In this document: in pieces, positions 32,928 through 41,199 of the stretch
How the letters are laid out: every line of letters starts with the position of its first letter
Numbering within the stretch: position 1 is the stretch's first letter
Assembly (NCBI GenBank): GCA_945946765.1
Contig: CAMEWS010000013.1
Coordinates: 1 to 44,359 of the forward strand
Source of the DNA: an uncultured Clostridia bacterium
GTDB lineage: Bacteria > Cyanobacteriota > Vampirovibrionia > Gastranaerophilales > Gastranaerophilaceae
Direction: 5' to 3'
Length of the DNA stretch: 44,359 bases
Program-made: the position numbers and the translations under genes
The notes under the pieces: generated by a model
Seen by the model: the letters and a program-made list of their open reading frames with translations, nothing else
Database searches by the model: none
What the model was told of the DNA's origin: nothing

Positions 32928-33749
32928 GTGCCGAAGTATTCAATTATACTTGAATATATCGGAACAAATTATTCGGGCTCACAAGTTCAGCCTGATAAGG
33001 TAACGATTCAGTCTGAACTTAACAAAGCCCTTTGCACATTGAACAGGGATATCGGTTTAGATGAAAAAGATAATCCCAAAACGATAAAAACAATCTTCTC
33101 AGGCAGAACTGATGCAGGCGTGCATTCCAAAGGTCAGGTTGTTCATTTTGAAAGTTCAAAACCTATTGTTGCTTCACGGTTTTTGAATTCACTTAACGGA
33201 TTATTACCTGACGATATCAGCGTAAAATCCATTCAAGAAGTTGATGAAAATTTTCACGCACAGTTGAGTGCAAAGTATCGTGTGTATCAATACAAAATTG
33301 TCAACAGACAACAGCGTAGCGTCTGGGACGGACATTCTCTTCTGATTCGAGAACCCTTAGATGTTGAGAGAATGAATAAATGCCTCTCTTATTTAATCGG
33401 AGAACATGATTTTACTTCGTTTAAATCGGCGAGGACAGAAAATCCCGCAAAAGATTGTGTTGTATACAAGGCTGAATGCACTAAGCAAGGTGATGTTATC
33501 ACTTTTGAAATTGCAGCAAACAGGTTTTTGTACAATATGGTCAGGACAATTGTCGGTACAATGTTAAAGATAGAACATGAAAAACTCGACCCTGAGTTTA
33601 TGAAACAGGTTCTTGAAGCAAAAGACAGAACAAAAGCGGGTACAACTATCAGCCCTGATGGGTTGACGTTGGTCGAGGTAGGGTATAAGCCTTACTCGTG
33701 TCATTCTGAACTTGGTTCAGAATCTCCTGCCGAGGCAGGTCAAAATTGA
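32928..33749 (+). CDS. truA: tRNA pseudouridine synthase A, with a repeat-derived C-terminal tail
   Basis: TruA makes pseudouridine at positions 38-40 of the tRNA anticodon arm. The start is GTG at 32928, four bases after rplQ. The catalytic aspartate D62 lies in FSGRTDAGVHSKGQVVHFE. The C-terminal half has NRFLYNMVRTIVGTM, and the conserved end is TKAGTTISPDGLTLVEVGY. The family normally ends just after this point. Here about 18 more residues (SCHSELGSESPAEAGQN and flanks) are encoded by a copy of the dispersed repeat at 33699-33739. The original stop was probably lost when the repeat inserted. Confidence 0.94.
   Translation: MPKYSIILEYIGTNYSGSQVQPDKVTIQSELNKALCTLNRDIGLDEKDNPKTIKTIFSGRTDAGVHSKGQVVHFESSKPIVASRFLNSLNGLLPDDISVKSIQEVDENFHAQLSAKYRVYQYKIVNRQQRSVWDGHSLLIREPLDVERMNKCLSYLIGEHDFTSFKSARTENPAKDCVVYKAECTKQGDVITFEIAANRFLYNMVRTIVGTMLKIEHEKLDPEFMKQVLEAKDRTKAGTTISPDGLTLVEVGYKPYSCHSELGSESPAEAGQN
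33699..33739. repeat. Dispersed two-hairpin repeat inside the 3' end of truA
   Basis: attctgaac-ttg-gttcagaat is a perfect 9-bp hairpin, followed by cctgcc-ga-ggcagg, a perfect 6-bp hairpin. The copy at 26548 keeps both stems with different paired bases in the second one, which indicates conserved structure. Here the repeat is translated as the TruA tail. Confidence 0.75.
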
Positions 33750-33782
33750 AGTAACACAAATGATATAAAGGAAAACTGAAAG

Positions 33783-34220
33783 ATGAAAACATATTCAGCA
33801 AAACCTCTTGAAGTTGAAAGAAAATGGTATGTAATCGATGCCGAAGGTAAAACTTTAGGCAGATTGGCTACTGTTTGTGCAAACTTGCTCAGAGGTAAAT
33901 TAAAACCTGAATTTACACCTAATGTTGATACAGGTGACTTTGTTATCGTTATCAACGCTGACAAAATTCAAGTTACAGGTAACAAAGAAACAGATAAAAT
34001 TTATTACCATCACACAATGTATCCGGGCGGATTGAAATCAATTTCATTCAAAGCTTTAATGGAAAAAGACCCTACAAAAGCAATTGAAAAAGCTGTTAAA
34101 GGTATGCTTCCTCACAATACATTGGGTGCACAACAATTTACAAAACTCAAAGTTTATGCAGGTGCAGAACATCCGCACGAAGCTCAAAAACCTGTAGTTT
34201 ATGAAATGGAGGTTAAATAA
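33783..34220 (+). CDS. rplM: Large ribosomal subunit protein uL13
   Basis: uL13 (145 residues) is an early 50S assembly protein. The motifs [38 protein letters not shown], the glycine-rich turn [10 protein letters not shown] and [20 protein letters not shown] are typical. RBS AAAGGAAA lies upstream. The stop overlaps the rpsI start as TAATG. Confidence 0.97.
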   Translation: MKTYSAKPLEVERKWYVIDAEGKTLGRLATVCANLLRGKLKPEFTPNVDTGDFVIVINADKIQVTGNKETDKIYYHHTMYPGGLKSISFKALMEKDPTKAIEKAVKGMLPHNTLGAQQFTKLKVYAGAEHPHEAQKPVVYEMEVK

Positions 34221-34618
34221 TGGCTGATAATAAAGTAATTATGGCAACAGGCAGAAGAAAGACCTCTATTGCAGTTGTTAAATTGGTTAAAGGTAAAGGC
34301 AGAGTATTCATTAACGGTAAAACTATTGATGCGTATCTTGGTAACAGACCTGCAATGAAAATTTTGGTTTACAAACCATTAGCATTAACTGAAAATATGG
34401 AAAACTTTGACGTTAAAGTTAAAGCTGTAGGTGGTGGTATCTGCTCACAAGCAGGCGCTATCAGACACGGTATTTCCAGAGCATTGTTACAATACAATCC
34501 TGAATTAAGATCTGTTCTTAAATCAGAAGGCTTGTTAACAAGAGATGCAAGAGTTAAAGAACGTAAAAAATACGGAAGAAAAAGAGCAAGAAAAAGATTC
34601 CAGTTCTCAAAACGTTAA
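34220..34618 (+). CDS. rpsI: Small ribosomal subunit protein uS9
   Basis: uS9 (132 residues) reaches the P-site tRNA through its basic C-terminus, which ends RARKRFQFSKR as in all bacteria. ATGRRKTSIAVVKLVKGKGR and the HGISRALLQYNPELR segment support the call. It is coupled to rplM by a one-base overlap and closes the operon before a strong terminator. Confidence 0.97.
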   Translation: MADNKVIMATGRRKTSIAVVKLVKGKGRVFINGKTIDAYLGNRPAMKILVYKPLALTENMENFDVKVKAVGGGICSQAGAIRHGISRALLQYNPELRSVLKSEGLLTRDARVKERKKYGRKRARKRFQFSKR

Positions 34619-34639
34619 TCTTTTCTTATTCAATATTTC

Positions 34640-34668
34640 AAAGGCGAACCTTTTGGTTCGCCTTTTTT
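34640..34668 (+). terminator. Terminator after rpsI
   Basis: aaaggcgaacc and ggttcgccttt form an 11-bp perfect stem with a TTTT loop, followed by further T residues. It ends the infA-rpsI operon. Confidence 0.92.
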
Positions 34669-34858
34669 ATGTTAAAGGGGATGGTGTGGCACTCCGCAGA
34701 TGTGAGTTTGAGCAGAAACAGTTGTGTTATTAGGTGATTTTACTTTATAAATATTATCGCTGTGTTAACAAATGTAACAAAATATATAAATAGTGAATAT
34801 GAAATATATAAAATGTTTTTATATATATGTGAATAAGTAGAAAGACAAGGTGTGTCAT

Positions 34859-36256
34859 ATGGGTAATCCGTTTGCAATTACATCAGACGAACTTTTAAAA
34901 CGTCAGCAAGGTATCAATGGTACGAATAGTACTGACGGAGTTCAAAATACACAAGAAACCAAAGAAGCCAAAGAAAAAGAAGAACTTAAAGGTACTAACG
35001 TACTGGCTCAAACTAATGGTGGTTCAATGGCAACGACTGACGGAGTCTTTGAAAACTATGACGGTTTTGTAAGAACTAATTATACTCAAAATAATCAAGT
35101 TGGAGATTCTGAATGCGCTTCTGCTACTTCTGATGCCAAGAATGCTCAATCTGAAGCAGGTAGTGCAACAACCAGAGCTAATCAAGCAGCTGATACAGCT
35201 CAAGAAGATGTTCAAGAATTAACCCAAATTACAAAGAAAACACAAGCTAAAACGAAACAAACCATTGCAAAAGTAAATAGTAATAATAATAATATTGAAG
35301 ATAAAAAAAATGAAAATGATGCACTTCGAGACGAGGTGGCCGATATAGAAAATGAAATAGCCGATTTGATGGCTGAAGATGGAGAAGATTATACACCCGA
35401 TATTGTTGAGGGTGATGATGAACCTCCGCAACAACCTGCACAAGCTTCACAACAAGGCGGAAACGGTCAAACTCAGACAGCAGGTGTTGATGGTGCTGCT
35501 ACAGCAGGTGGTGCTCAGCCGTTTGCAATGAATTCACTTCCGTCAGGTGGCGGTGTTGAATACGCACCTACTTCTATAACTGGTGTGGCTGCACAAGCTT
35601 CCTCTCAAGCTGCAGATGGTGCTCAGGGCGGACAACAAAATACTCAAAATGTGCAAAATACACAACAAAATAATAATCAACAATCTCAAAACAAACAAAA
35701 TGCTGCAGCCAATAAATCCGCAACTGCTACATCAGGCAGTTCTTTAAAAGCATTTGGCTCGTCTGTTTCTGGTGGTAAAAATGCTGCCAGAATAGCAGAA
35801 TTACAAGCACAATCTGCTGATAAAAAATCAACAATACAATCTAATTCAAGTAATATAAATTCTTTACGAACCAGTAATATGAGTTTGCTAACACAAGGTT
35901 TGAATTTTGCAAATAATTCTACTTCTACGGCAAAAACTAAACAGGCGAATAACCAAGCGGGTTTTGGTGTTGCTGAAGCAACATCAGCAGTTGGAGCAAC
36001 AACCACGACAACAGGTGGTGTTATTACAGGTATTGCATCATTAAAGATGTCAAATCCTTTGACACTAGAAGCAGGTCTAGCATTAATGCCTTGGGGCATT
36101 GGTACTACTGCCGCAGGAAACACAGCAACAACAGCAGGGACATTTGCCCAAGGCAAAACAACAGAAGGTATAACACAGGCCGGGCAAACAGCCCAATCTA
36201 CAATGCAAAATGTTGCTCAATTAAATACACAAAACAAAATATCAAATAGCAAGTAG
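34859..36256 (+). CDS. Low-complexity Gln/Asn/Ala/Thr-rich protein of unknown function
   Basis: I do not recognise this 465-residue protein. The ATG at 34859 has AAGG eight bases upstream; a GTG at 34850 is within that RBS. There is no signal peptide. The N-terminal 60 residues are polar. Residues about 80-180 form a long coiled coil with heptads (ending NDALRDEVADIENEIADLM). An acidic, proline-containing hinge and a Gln/Asn/Gly-rich disordered region follow. A second short coiled coil comes after, then a Thr-rich and moderately hydrophobic block (GGVITGIASL, LTLEAGLALMPWGIG) and a polar C-terminus. The layout resembles secreted structural or effector-type proteins exported without a cleaved signal, but this is only a resemblance. 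It has its own AT-rich upstream region and no operon partner. Confidence 0.7.
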   Translation: MGNPFAITSDELLKRQQGINGTNSTDGVQNTQETKEAKEKEELKGTNVLAQTNGGSMATTDGVFENYDGFVRTNYTQNNQVGDSECASATSDAKNAQSEAGSATTRANQAADTAQEDVQELTQITKKTQAKTKQTIAKVNSNNNNIEDKKNENDALRDEVADIENEIADLMAEDGEDYTPDIVEGDDEPPQQPAQASQQGGNGQTQTAGVDGAATAGGAQPFAMNSLPSGGGVEYAPTSITGVAAQASSQAADGAQGGQQNTQNVQNTQQNNNQQSQNKQNAAANKSATATSGSSLKAFGSSVSGGKNAARIAELQAQSADKKSTIQSNSSNINSLRTSNMSLLTQGLNFANNSTSTAKTKQANNQAGFGVAEATSAVGATTTTTGGVITGIASLKMSNPLTLEAGLALMPWGIGTTAAGNTATTAGTFAQGKTTEGITQAGQTAQSTMQNVAQLNTQNKISNSK

Positions 36257-36274
36257 GGTGCGTTTTAACGCACC
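36257..36274. terminator. Short hairpin shared by convergent genes
   Basis: ggtgcgtt (36257-36264) and aacgcacc (36267-36274) are perfect inverted repeats that overlap the stop of the ROK kinase gene and abut the stop of the low-complexity gene. T-tracts are weak, so termination efficiency is uncertain. Confidence 0.45.
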
Positions 36275-37245
36275 TTAACTTTATCAATATTTATTTCTGA
36301 TTGCAAAAAACATGCACCGACGACTCCCGAAAAATCGCCGAGTTGTGCTTTTTTAAATTGAATTTTTTCTGCAGGTATGGGTAAAGCTTTAGCACGTGCT
36401 TTTGTGATTGTTCTTTCATAAAATTCATCAATTGCATCAATCAAACCACCGCCAAGTATTATCAATTCCGGGTTATAGAAATTTATAACCGTAGCCAATC
36501 CATTAGAAAGGTAATCAGATGCTTCAAACAACGCCTGTGTAACAAGCTCATCTTTGTGTTCTAAGGCTTTTTTTAAAATTTTAGAACTGATTGGTTTGTC
36601 ATCTTGCATAAACTCTGTAATAACGGAAGGTCTTCCTTTTTTTAGCGCTCCCAAAATTCTTGCTTCAATAGCGGTTCTTGATGCATAGGCCTCCAAACAG
36701 CCGTTTCCTCCGCAACCGCAAGGGCGTCCGCCGGCATCTACAATTATGTGCCCAATTTCACCTGAAGTCCCTGTTGCACCGTGTCGGACTTTGCCGTTTT
36801 CGGCAATTCCCGATCCTACACCTGTTCCAACAAATACGCATACAAAATTGTTGAACCCCTGTCCTGCACCGAATTTCATTTCACCCAAGGTTGCAATTTC
36901 TACGTCATTACCAAGATGAGTCGGGATAAAAAATTCTCTTTCCATAATGGCTTTAATGTTTAAATTTTGGCAATTTAGGTTTGGTGCTGAAACAAGTATT
37001 CCTTTTTCTCTGTTTACTTGCCCCGGAGCACCTATGCCTATTGAGTCAATTTGTGCAATGTCAAAATGTGAAGTTTCCAAAAGCTCTTTTATCGAAAGTT
37101 TCAGCTTTTCTACTATGGTTTCGGCATCTTTTGCCTTTCCTGTTTTTTGTTTTATTGAGTATAAAACTTCGCCGTTAGCTTTGTTTACAAGCCCTGTTAA
37201 AATTTTTGTTCCGCCTAAGTCAATTCCGATTGCATAATTTGGCAT
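36265..37245 (-). CDS. ROK family sugar kinase (glucokinase-like)
   Basis: This 326-residue ROK kinase probably phosphorylates glucose or a related sugar with ATP. The N-terminal phosphate motif is GIDLGGTKILTGLV. The catalytic GND lies in HLGNDVEIATLGE. The ROK zinc site includes EIGH (His near 166) and CGCGGNGCLEAY with C176, C178 and C183. GTGVGSGI supplies ATP contacts. No helix-turn-helix domain is present, so it is a kinase rather than a repressor. It could support glucose use downstream of the amylase-like enzyme. It stands 88 bases after queH on the same strand. Confidence 0.88.
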   Translation of the reverse strand: MPNYAIGIDLGGTKILTGLVNKANGEVLYSIKQKTGKAKDAETIVEKLKLSIKELLETSHFDIAQIDSIGIGAPGQVNREKGILVSAPNLNCQNLNIKAIMEREFFIPTHLGNDVEIATLGEMKFGAGQGFNNFVCVFVGTGVGSGIAENGKVRHGATGTSGEIGHIIVDAGGRPCGCGGNGCLEAYASRTAIEARILGALKKGRPSVITEFMQDDKPISSKILKKALEHKDELVTQALFEASDYLSNGLATVINFYNPELIILGGGLIDAIDEFYERTITKARAKALPIPAEKIQFKKAQLGDFSGVVGACFLQSEINIDKVKVR

Positions 37246-37333
37246 ATATTGAGGATTTCTCCATTAATGTCTAATGTGTTTGCAATTTGATTATAGCATT
37301 AATTTTATGTTTAAGTAAGAAATATTTTACAAT

Positions 37334-37879
37334 CTACACTCTTACACTATACTCACATCCGCAGTACTGCTGACGGTAAAAGTCGTTTTGTTTTGCAATT
37401 TCCATTGTCTTTAAAAAACCGTTTTGTTTTTTAAAATCGTATTCTATAAATTCTAAACCGTATTTTTGTGCAACCGTCTTACCTGCCATAAAAATATTTT
37501 TAGAAACTTTATGAGGACTAACGGTTAAAGTGGTTGTAAAATATTTTATGCCTAGTTCTTTTGCTTTTTGTGCGGTTTTTTCAAGGCGGAATTCAAAACA
37601 TCTGTTACAGCGCATACCTTTTTCAGGCTCTTTTTCATAACCTTTTACATATTCGTACCATTTTTCGGGAGCATATTCTTCAATAATATATTTATAACCT
37701 TGCTTTTCACAGTATTTAATCAGTTCATCACGGCGTTTTAAATACTCTGTTTCGGGATAAATATTCGGGTTAAAAAACAAGACTATTGGTTCATAGTCTT
37801 GTTTTAAAAGTTCTATCGGATATGCCATACATACCGCACAGCAGGCATGTAATATGATTTGAGGTTTGTTATCTTTCAA
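37334..37879 (-). CDS. queH: Epoxyqueuosine reductase QueH
   Basis: QueH (DUF208) performs the last step of queuosine synthesis on tRNA, reducing epoxyqueuosine. The 181-residue protein has all family cysteines: HACCAVC near the N-terminus (C13, C14, C17), MRCNRCFEFRL (C91, C94) and YCGCEYS (C173, C175). These bind an iron-sulfur cluster and a further metal. The segment TTTLTVSPHKVSKNI is also diagnostic. The start overlaps the end of the VKOR-DsbA gene by 11 bases. QueH is a non-orthologous replacement for cobalamin-dependent QueG. Confidence 0.93.
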   Translation of the reverse strand: MKDNKPQIILHACCAVCMAYPIELLKQDYEPIVLFFNPNIYPETEYLKRRDELIKYCEKQGYKYIIEEYAPEKWYEYVKGYEKEPEKGMRCNRCFEFRLEKTAQKAKELGIKYFTTTLTVSPHKVSKNIFMAGKTVAQKYGLEFIEYDFKKQNGFLKTMEIAKQNDFYRQQYCGCEYSVRV

Positions 37880-39071
37880 CAGCCCCTGCTTTCAATAATT
37901 TTGCTTTTAATTCTTCGTATGGCATTATTCCCACTTTTGTTTCCATATTGATTCTTATTGCGGGCGTTCCGTCAATGCCAAGATTGTTTGCCTCATCAAT
38001 TTCTTTGGTCAGTTCTTTTGCAACTTCGTCAGAATGTGCATCTTCTTTAAGTTGTTCAAGATTTAACCCTTTAATGGATTTTGCGTTTTGCAAGATGGAT
38101 TCTTCACCTTGAAATTCCTTGTCAAACAAAAGGCTGTTCATATCCCAGTATTTGCCCTGACGTCCTGCTGCAATTGCGTATTTAGCCATAAGGCAAGAAC
38201 CTTCGTGCATTTGATATTTCATTGCTTTGTTGCAATTCATATCTAAAGGTAGATTGTGATGTACAACTTTAATGTTTTTCAATTCGCTTACGGCTCTGTG
38301 CATCATTGTATTTAGCACAAAACAAAACGGACATTGATAATCAGTATATTCATGAACCACAAGAGTAGCTTTTTCATCACCAAGTATGTTGCCAGACATT
38401 TTGTATTTGCCGTGAGGAGATGAATAATAATCAAGCTCTTTTTGCAATTTTAATTGCGGTGTCAATACATCGGAAACCGTTGTATAAGTTAAAACACCTA
38501 TTGCAGCAATCATTAGTAAACCGAAGGCTATTGCATATTTTTTAACTTTTATCGCAGAGATAAAATCTTTAAAACTTATGGCTAGTACTGATAAAAAGTT
38601 TTCGTCTTTCGGTTTTCCTACAATTGCAAGTATAAAATTCAAAATGTATGTAAAAAAGCACAGAATACACAATTTTTTGATTTCAAAAATGGAAATTCCG
38701 GCAAGAATCATTGAAATTGTGAATGAGATTAAACCGATTGCGCAAATATAGGCTTCGGGATTTTTAAATACATCAAAGTATGCAAAAATTCTAAAACCTT
38801 TTATTTCAACGTTTTTAAGTTTGTCTACATATGTAAAAAACAAGAATACAAAGTATAAAAACAATCCCCAAAATGCCAGCGGTACACCAAAACATTGTGA
38901 ATGAGTCGTTTTTGCCACTCCGTCACAGTCAATAAATTCGTTTATGGAGCAGAAGCTGGAAAGCGCATATGGGTTAAAATTAGCGTCCCAGTATATTAAA
39001 GACAATTTTATTGATGTAATAAACCCGATAATTGCAATAATTGTTAATGCTATTCGTTTATTTAAATTCAT
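37869..39071 (-). CDS. VKOR-DsbA fusion (vitamin K epoxide reductase/thioredoxin-like)
   Basis: This 400-residue protein makes disulfide bonds in the periplasm. Residues about 1-150 form a VKOR four-helix domain with loop cysteines C41 and C49, a third at about C60, and the quinone-proximal CILC (C135, C138). A membrane segment near 180-197 is followed by a DsbA-like thioredoxin domain with CPFC at 247-250 and a cis-proline region GIDGTPAIRIN. VKOR fused to a thioredoxin domain is well known in Cyanobacteria; there the oxidase re-oxidises its own partner. Downstream overlap with queH and a 1-base gap to the O-antigen ligase gene indicate one operon. Confidence 0.92.
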   Translation of the reverse strand: MNLNKRIALTIIAIIGFITSIKLSLIYWDANFNPYALSSFCSINEFIDCDGVAKTTHSQCFGVPLAFWGLFLYFVFLFFTYVDKLKNVEIKGFRIFAYFDVFKNPEAYICAIGLISFTISMILAGISIFEIKKLCILCFFTYILNFILAIVGKPKDENFLSVLAISFKDFISAIKVKKYAIAFGLLMIAAIGVLTYTTVSDVLTPQLKLQKELDYYSSPHGKYKMSGNILGDEKATLVVHEYTDYQCPFCFVLNTMMHRAVSELKNIKVVHHNLPLDMNCNKAMKYQMHEGSCLMAKYAIAAGRQGKYWDMNSLLFDKEFQGEESILQNAKSIKGLNLEQLKEDAHSDEVAKELTKEIDEANNLGIDGTPAIRINMETKVGIMPYEELKAKLLKAGAVER

Positions 39072-39072
39072 C

Positions 39073-40458
39073 TTACACCTCGATATTATCAGCTATATGC
39101 TGTTTTTGAGTTATAACGGAAGAAGCCGTTGCTATCATTGTCCAAAACAGGAATTGCACCTGCGGTCTAAAATATATTGTATCAAATAATCCGTGAGTCA
39201 GCACACCTATAATTAGCAATATTGACGAAGCAACAATTGCCTTGTCGGCTAACCCGTAAGTATCGTTGTTTGATTTTACAAAGCAAAATGCGTTATACAG
39301 AAACCAACCTATGAATACAACAAAGGCTAAAAGTCCGAATATACCGCTTTCTACGGCTATTTCCAAAGGCACTGAATAAGTGCTTAGGGCATCGAAACCC
39401 GTTAGCATATACAAACCGTAGATTTCTCTAAAAGTTTGATTACCTGCGCCTATTCCCAGTATCCAATTGTCGCAGAACATTTGCCAACAGGAATGGTATA
39501 CATTCATTCTGAAGGAAGTTGACGAGTCACCCCTCAAAATAAATATGGATAGAAGTCTTTTGGTAATTTTAGGTACAGCAATTAGTACCAGTGTAAATGC
39601 ACTGACAATACCGATTACAATTTTATGCCAAAGAAATTTAAGCTTGTTCATTGCTGCAAAATCAGTATTGATGATAACGGTAACTATGCCGATTAATGTT
39701 GCTATAATTGCACCAAGCGCAAGATAAGCACCTCTTGAACCCGTAACAAACACAGCCAAAGAACATAAAGCAAACACTACAAGACTGAAAAAACAGATTT
39801 TATATTTTTTGTTCGCCAAAAGTAATGCACTTGTGCCTAATACATAAGGGATTCCTGCAATTAAGTATCCGCCAAGCAAATTGGGGTTGTATGGCTTTAG
39901 AGTGCCGTATGCTCTGGCAATTGCATCTTCTGGGTTTATGTAATTTGAATCTTGCCAAGTTGATATTTGTTCAACCCCTGCAAAGTTTTGACAAATCGCA
40001 ATAAAAGCTTCAATTGAACATAAAACGCCGACAAGCATAAAGACATAGCGGATTTTGTTTTGGTTTGTCTGAAAATAATTTACCGCACAAAAATAATAAA
40101 ATATATAAATTACCGTTTTTAAAAATCCGTGTATGCTTTGAGGCACCAGCGTCGAATTTATTGTGCTTATAAAACAGATTGCAAAATAAACAATCAATGC
40201 ACCGTCAAAACCCGTAATTGAAACTTTTGCCCCTTTTTTAGTAAACAGTTTTATTACAGTTAAAAGAACTACAATAATTGCAAATGCGCCTATTTTCTCG
40301 CTTGCAAGAACCGTTGAAGAAATAAGCGTGAGCCCGATGAAAAACAGAATTATTCCGTCAACGTTAGAAAGAATAAAACTGTTGTTTGTTATGTTTTCAA
40401 ATTTGTTTTGAAAGTAAGAATATATTTCGTTTTTTATATCAATAAATTTACTGTTCAT
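39073..40458 (-). CDS. O-antigen ligase / polymerase family (IctB-like) membrane protein
   Basis: This 461-residue protein has about ten to twelve hydrophobic helices and the Wzy_C signature region. GSRGAYLALGAI precedes a long periplasmic loop with ILGIGAGNQTFREIYG, then SVPLEIAVESGIFGL and LTHGLFDTIYFRPQVQFLFW. Members ligate or polymerise surface polysaccharide on lipid carriers. The cyanobacterial branch is often labelled IctB, wrongly linked at first to bicarbonate transport. A promoter lies just upstream. It is followed after one base by the VKOR-DsbA gene. The substrate is unknown. Confidence 0.85.
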   Translation of the reverse strand: MNSKFIDIKNEIYSYFQNKFENITNNSFILSNVDGIILFFIGLTLISSTVLASEKIGAFAIIVVLLTVIKLFTKKGAKVSITGFDGALIVYFAICFISTINSTLVPQSIHGFLKTVIYIFYYFCAVNYFQTNQNKIRYVFMLVGVLCSIEAFIAICQNFAGVEQISTWQDSNYINPEDAIARAYGTLKPYNPNLLGGYLIAGIPYVLGTSALLLANKKYKICFFSLVVFALCSLAVFVTGSRGAYLALGAIIATLIGIVTVIINTDFAAMNKLKFLWHKIVIGIVSAFTLVLIAVPKITKRLLSIFILRGDSSTSFRMNVYHSCWQMFCDNWILGIGAGNQTFREIYGLYMLTGFDALSTYSVPLEIAVESGIFGLLAFVVFIGWFLYNAFCFVKSNNDTYGLADKAIVASSILLIIGVLTHGLFDTIYFRPQVQFLFWTMIATASSVITQKQHIADNIEV

Positions 40459-40514
40459 ATTGTTAACTGACTCCGATTATTTATTGAGCTTGTGCAAAAC
40501 TACAAGTTCGCTTT

Positions 40515-40542
40515 TTTATAACAAGTCCGTCACAGGCAACAA
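40515..40542 (-). promoter_or_regulatory. Promoter of the O-antigen ligase operon
   Basis: On the minus strand TTGTTG (40537-40542) and TATAAA (40515-40520) are 16 bases apart, ending 57 bases before the start codon, which is preceded by CGGAG. Confidence 0.5.
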
Positions 40543-40579
40543 GTGTCTGGGGGTATCATTCTCAAAAATAATACAATCA

Positions 40580-41170
40580 CTATTCAGCGTTTTTAGGTTG
40601 TTGGTTGAGAACTGCTTGATTGTTTTGAGCCGCTTTTGCTTCTTCAATAATTTTTCTTATTTCCGGAAGTTTTTCATCATCAATAATTTGAACATTTGAA
40701 ACAGTACCGCCTATACGGTAGTTAAAACCTTCCAATACAATAGGCATACCAATCTTTATCTTATTACCGCCAACAACAGGGCCATCTTTTGTGATTTTGG
40801 CATCATCTATAAGTGATACAACAAAATCGTACTGATATGGCTGTGAATAATCATCTACAACAATAAAAGGCTGTTTGGCATCATTTACCGGAATCATTGT
40901 CTTTTTAGGTTGGAAAGCAACGTCAATGATTTCCAGTTTTGTATAAGGTACGTTTCTGATTGTGATAAAAGATTCATCACCAATTTTAAAAGGAGGTTGT
41001 GTATCTGTAACGGAAACACTTTTCATCATTACCTGAAAAGCAATTTTTTTGGTTGCTTCAACGGGCGATTTGGAAAATTTGTTTTTGCCTAAATATGCAA
41101 GTGCTCCGATTGCTATTATTGCAATAACTATAACGATTATTACGTAATCAAACGGTTTTAGTTTTTTCAT
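40580..41170 (-). CDS. DUF4330 domain-containing membrane-anchored protein
   Basis: This 196-residue protein has one N-terminal membrane helix (about residues 8-27) after a basic MKKLKPFD start. An extracytoplasmic domain matching the DUF4330 pattern follows (FDYVIIV near the N-terminus, then IKIGMPIVLEGFNYRIGGTV). DUF4330 proteins occur mainly in Cyanobacteria and some Firmicutes; their role is unknown. The C-terminal 30 residues are Ala/Asn/Gln-rich. The gene follows the PfkB kinase gene after 29 bases and probably shares its transcript. Association with envelope genes is suggestive only. Confidence 0.8.
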   Translation of the reverse strand: MKKLKPFDYVIIVIVIAIIAIGALAYLGKNKFSKSPVEATKKIAFQVMMKSVSVTDTQPPFKIGDESFITIRNVPYTKLEIIDVAFQPKKTMIPVNDAKQPFIVVDDYSQPYQYDFVVSLIDDAKITKDGPVVGGNKIKIGMPIVLEGFNYRIGGTVSNVQIIDDEKLPEIRKIIEEAKAAQNNQAVLNQQPKNAE

Positions 41171-41199
41171 CTTTAACTCCTCGTAAAATTGTGTTTTAT

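Noticed and set aside
34545-34733. 62-codon frame overlapping the end of rpsI
   Set aside because: It is a shifted frame of rpsI running through the terminator.
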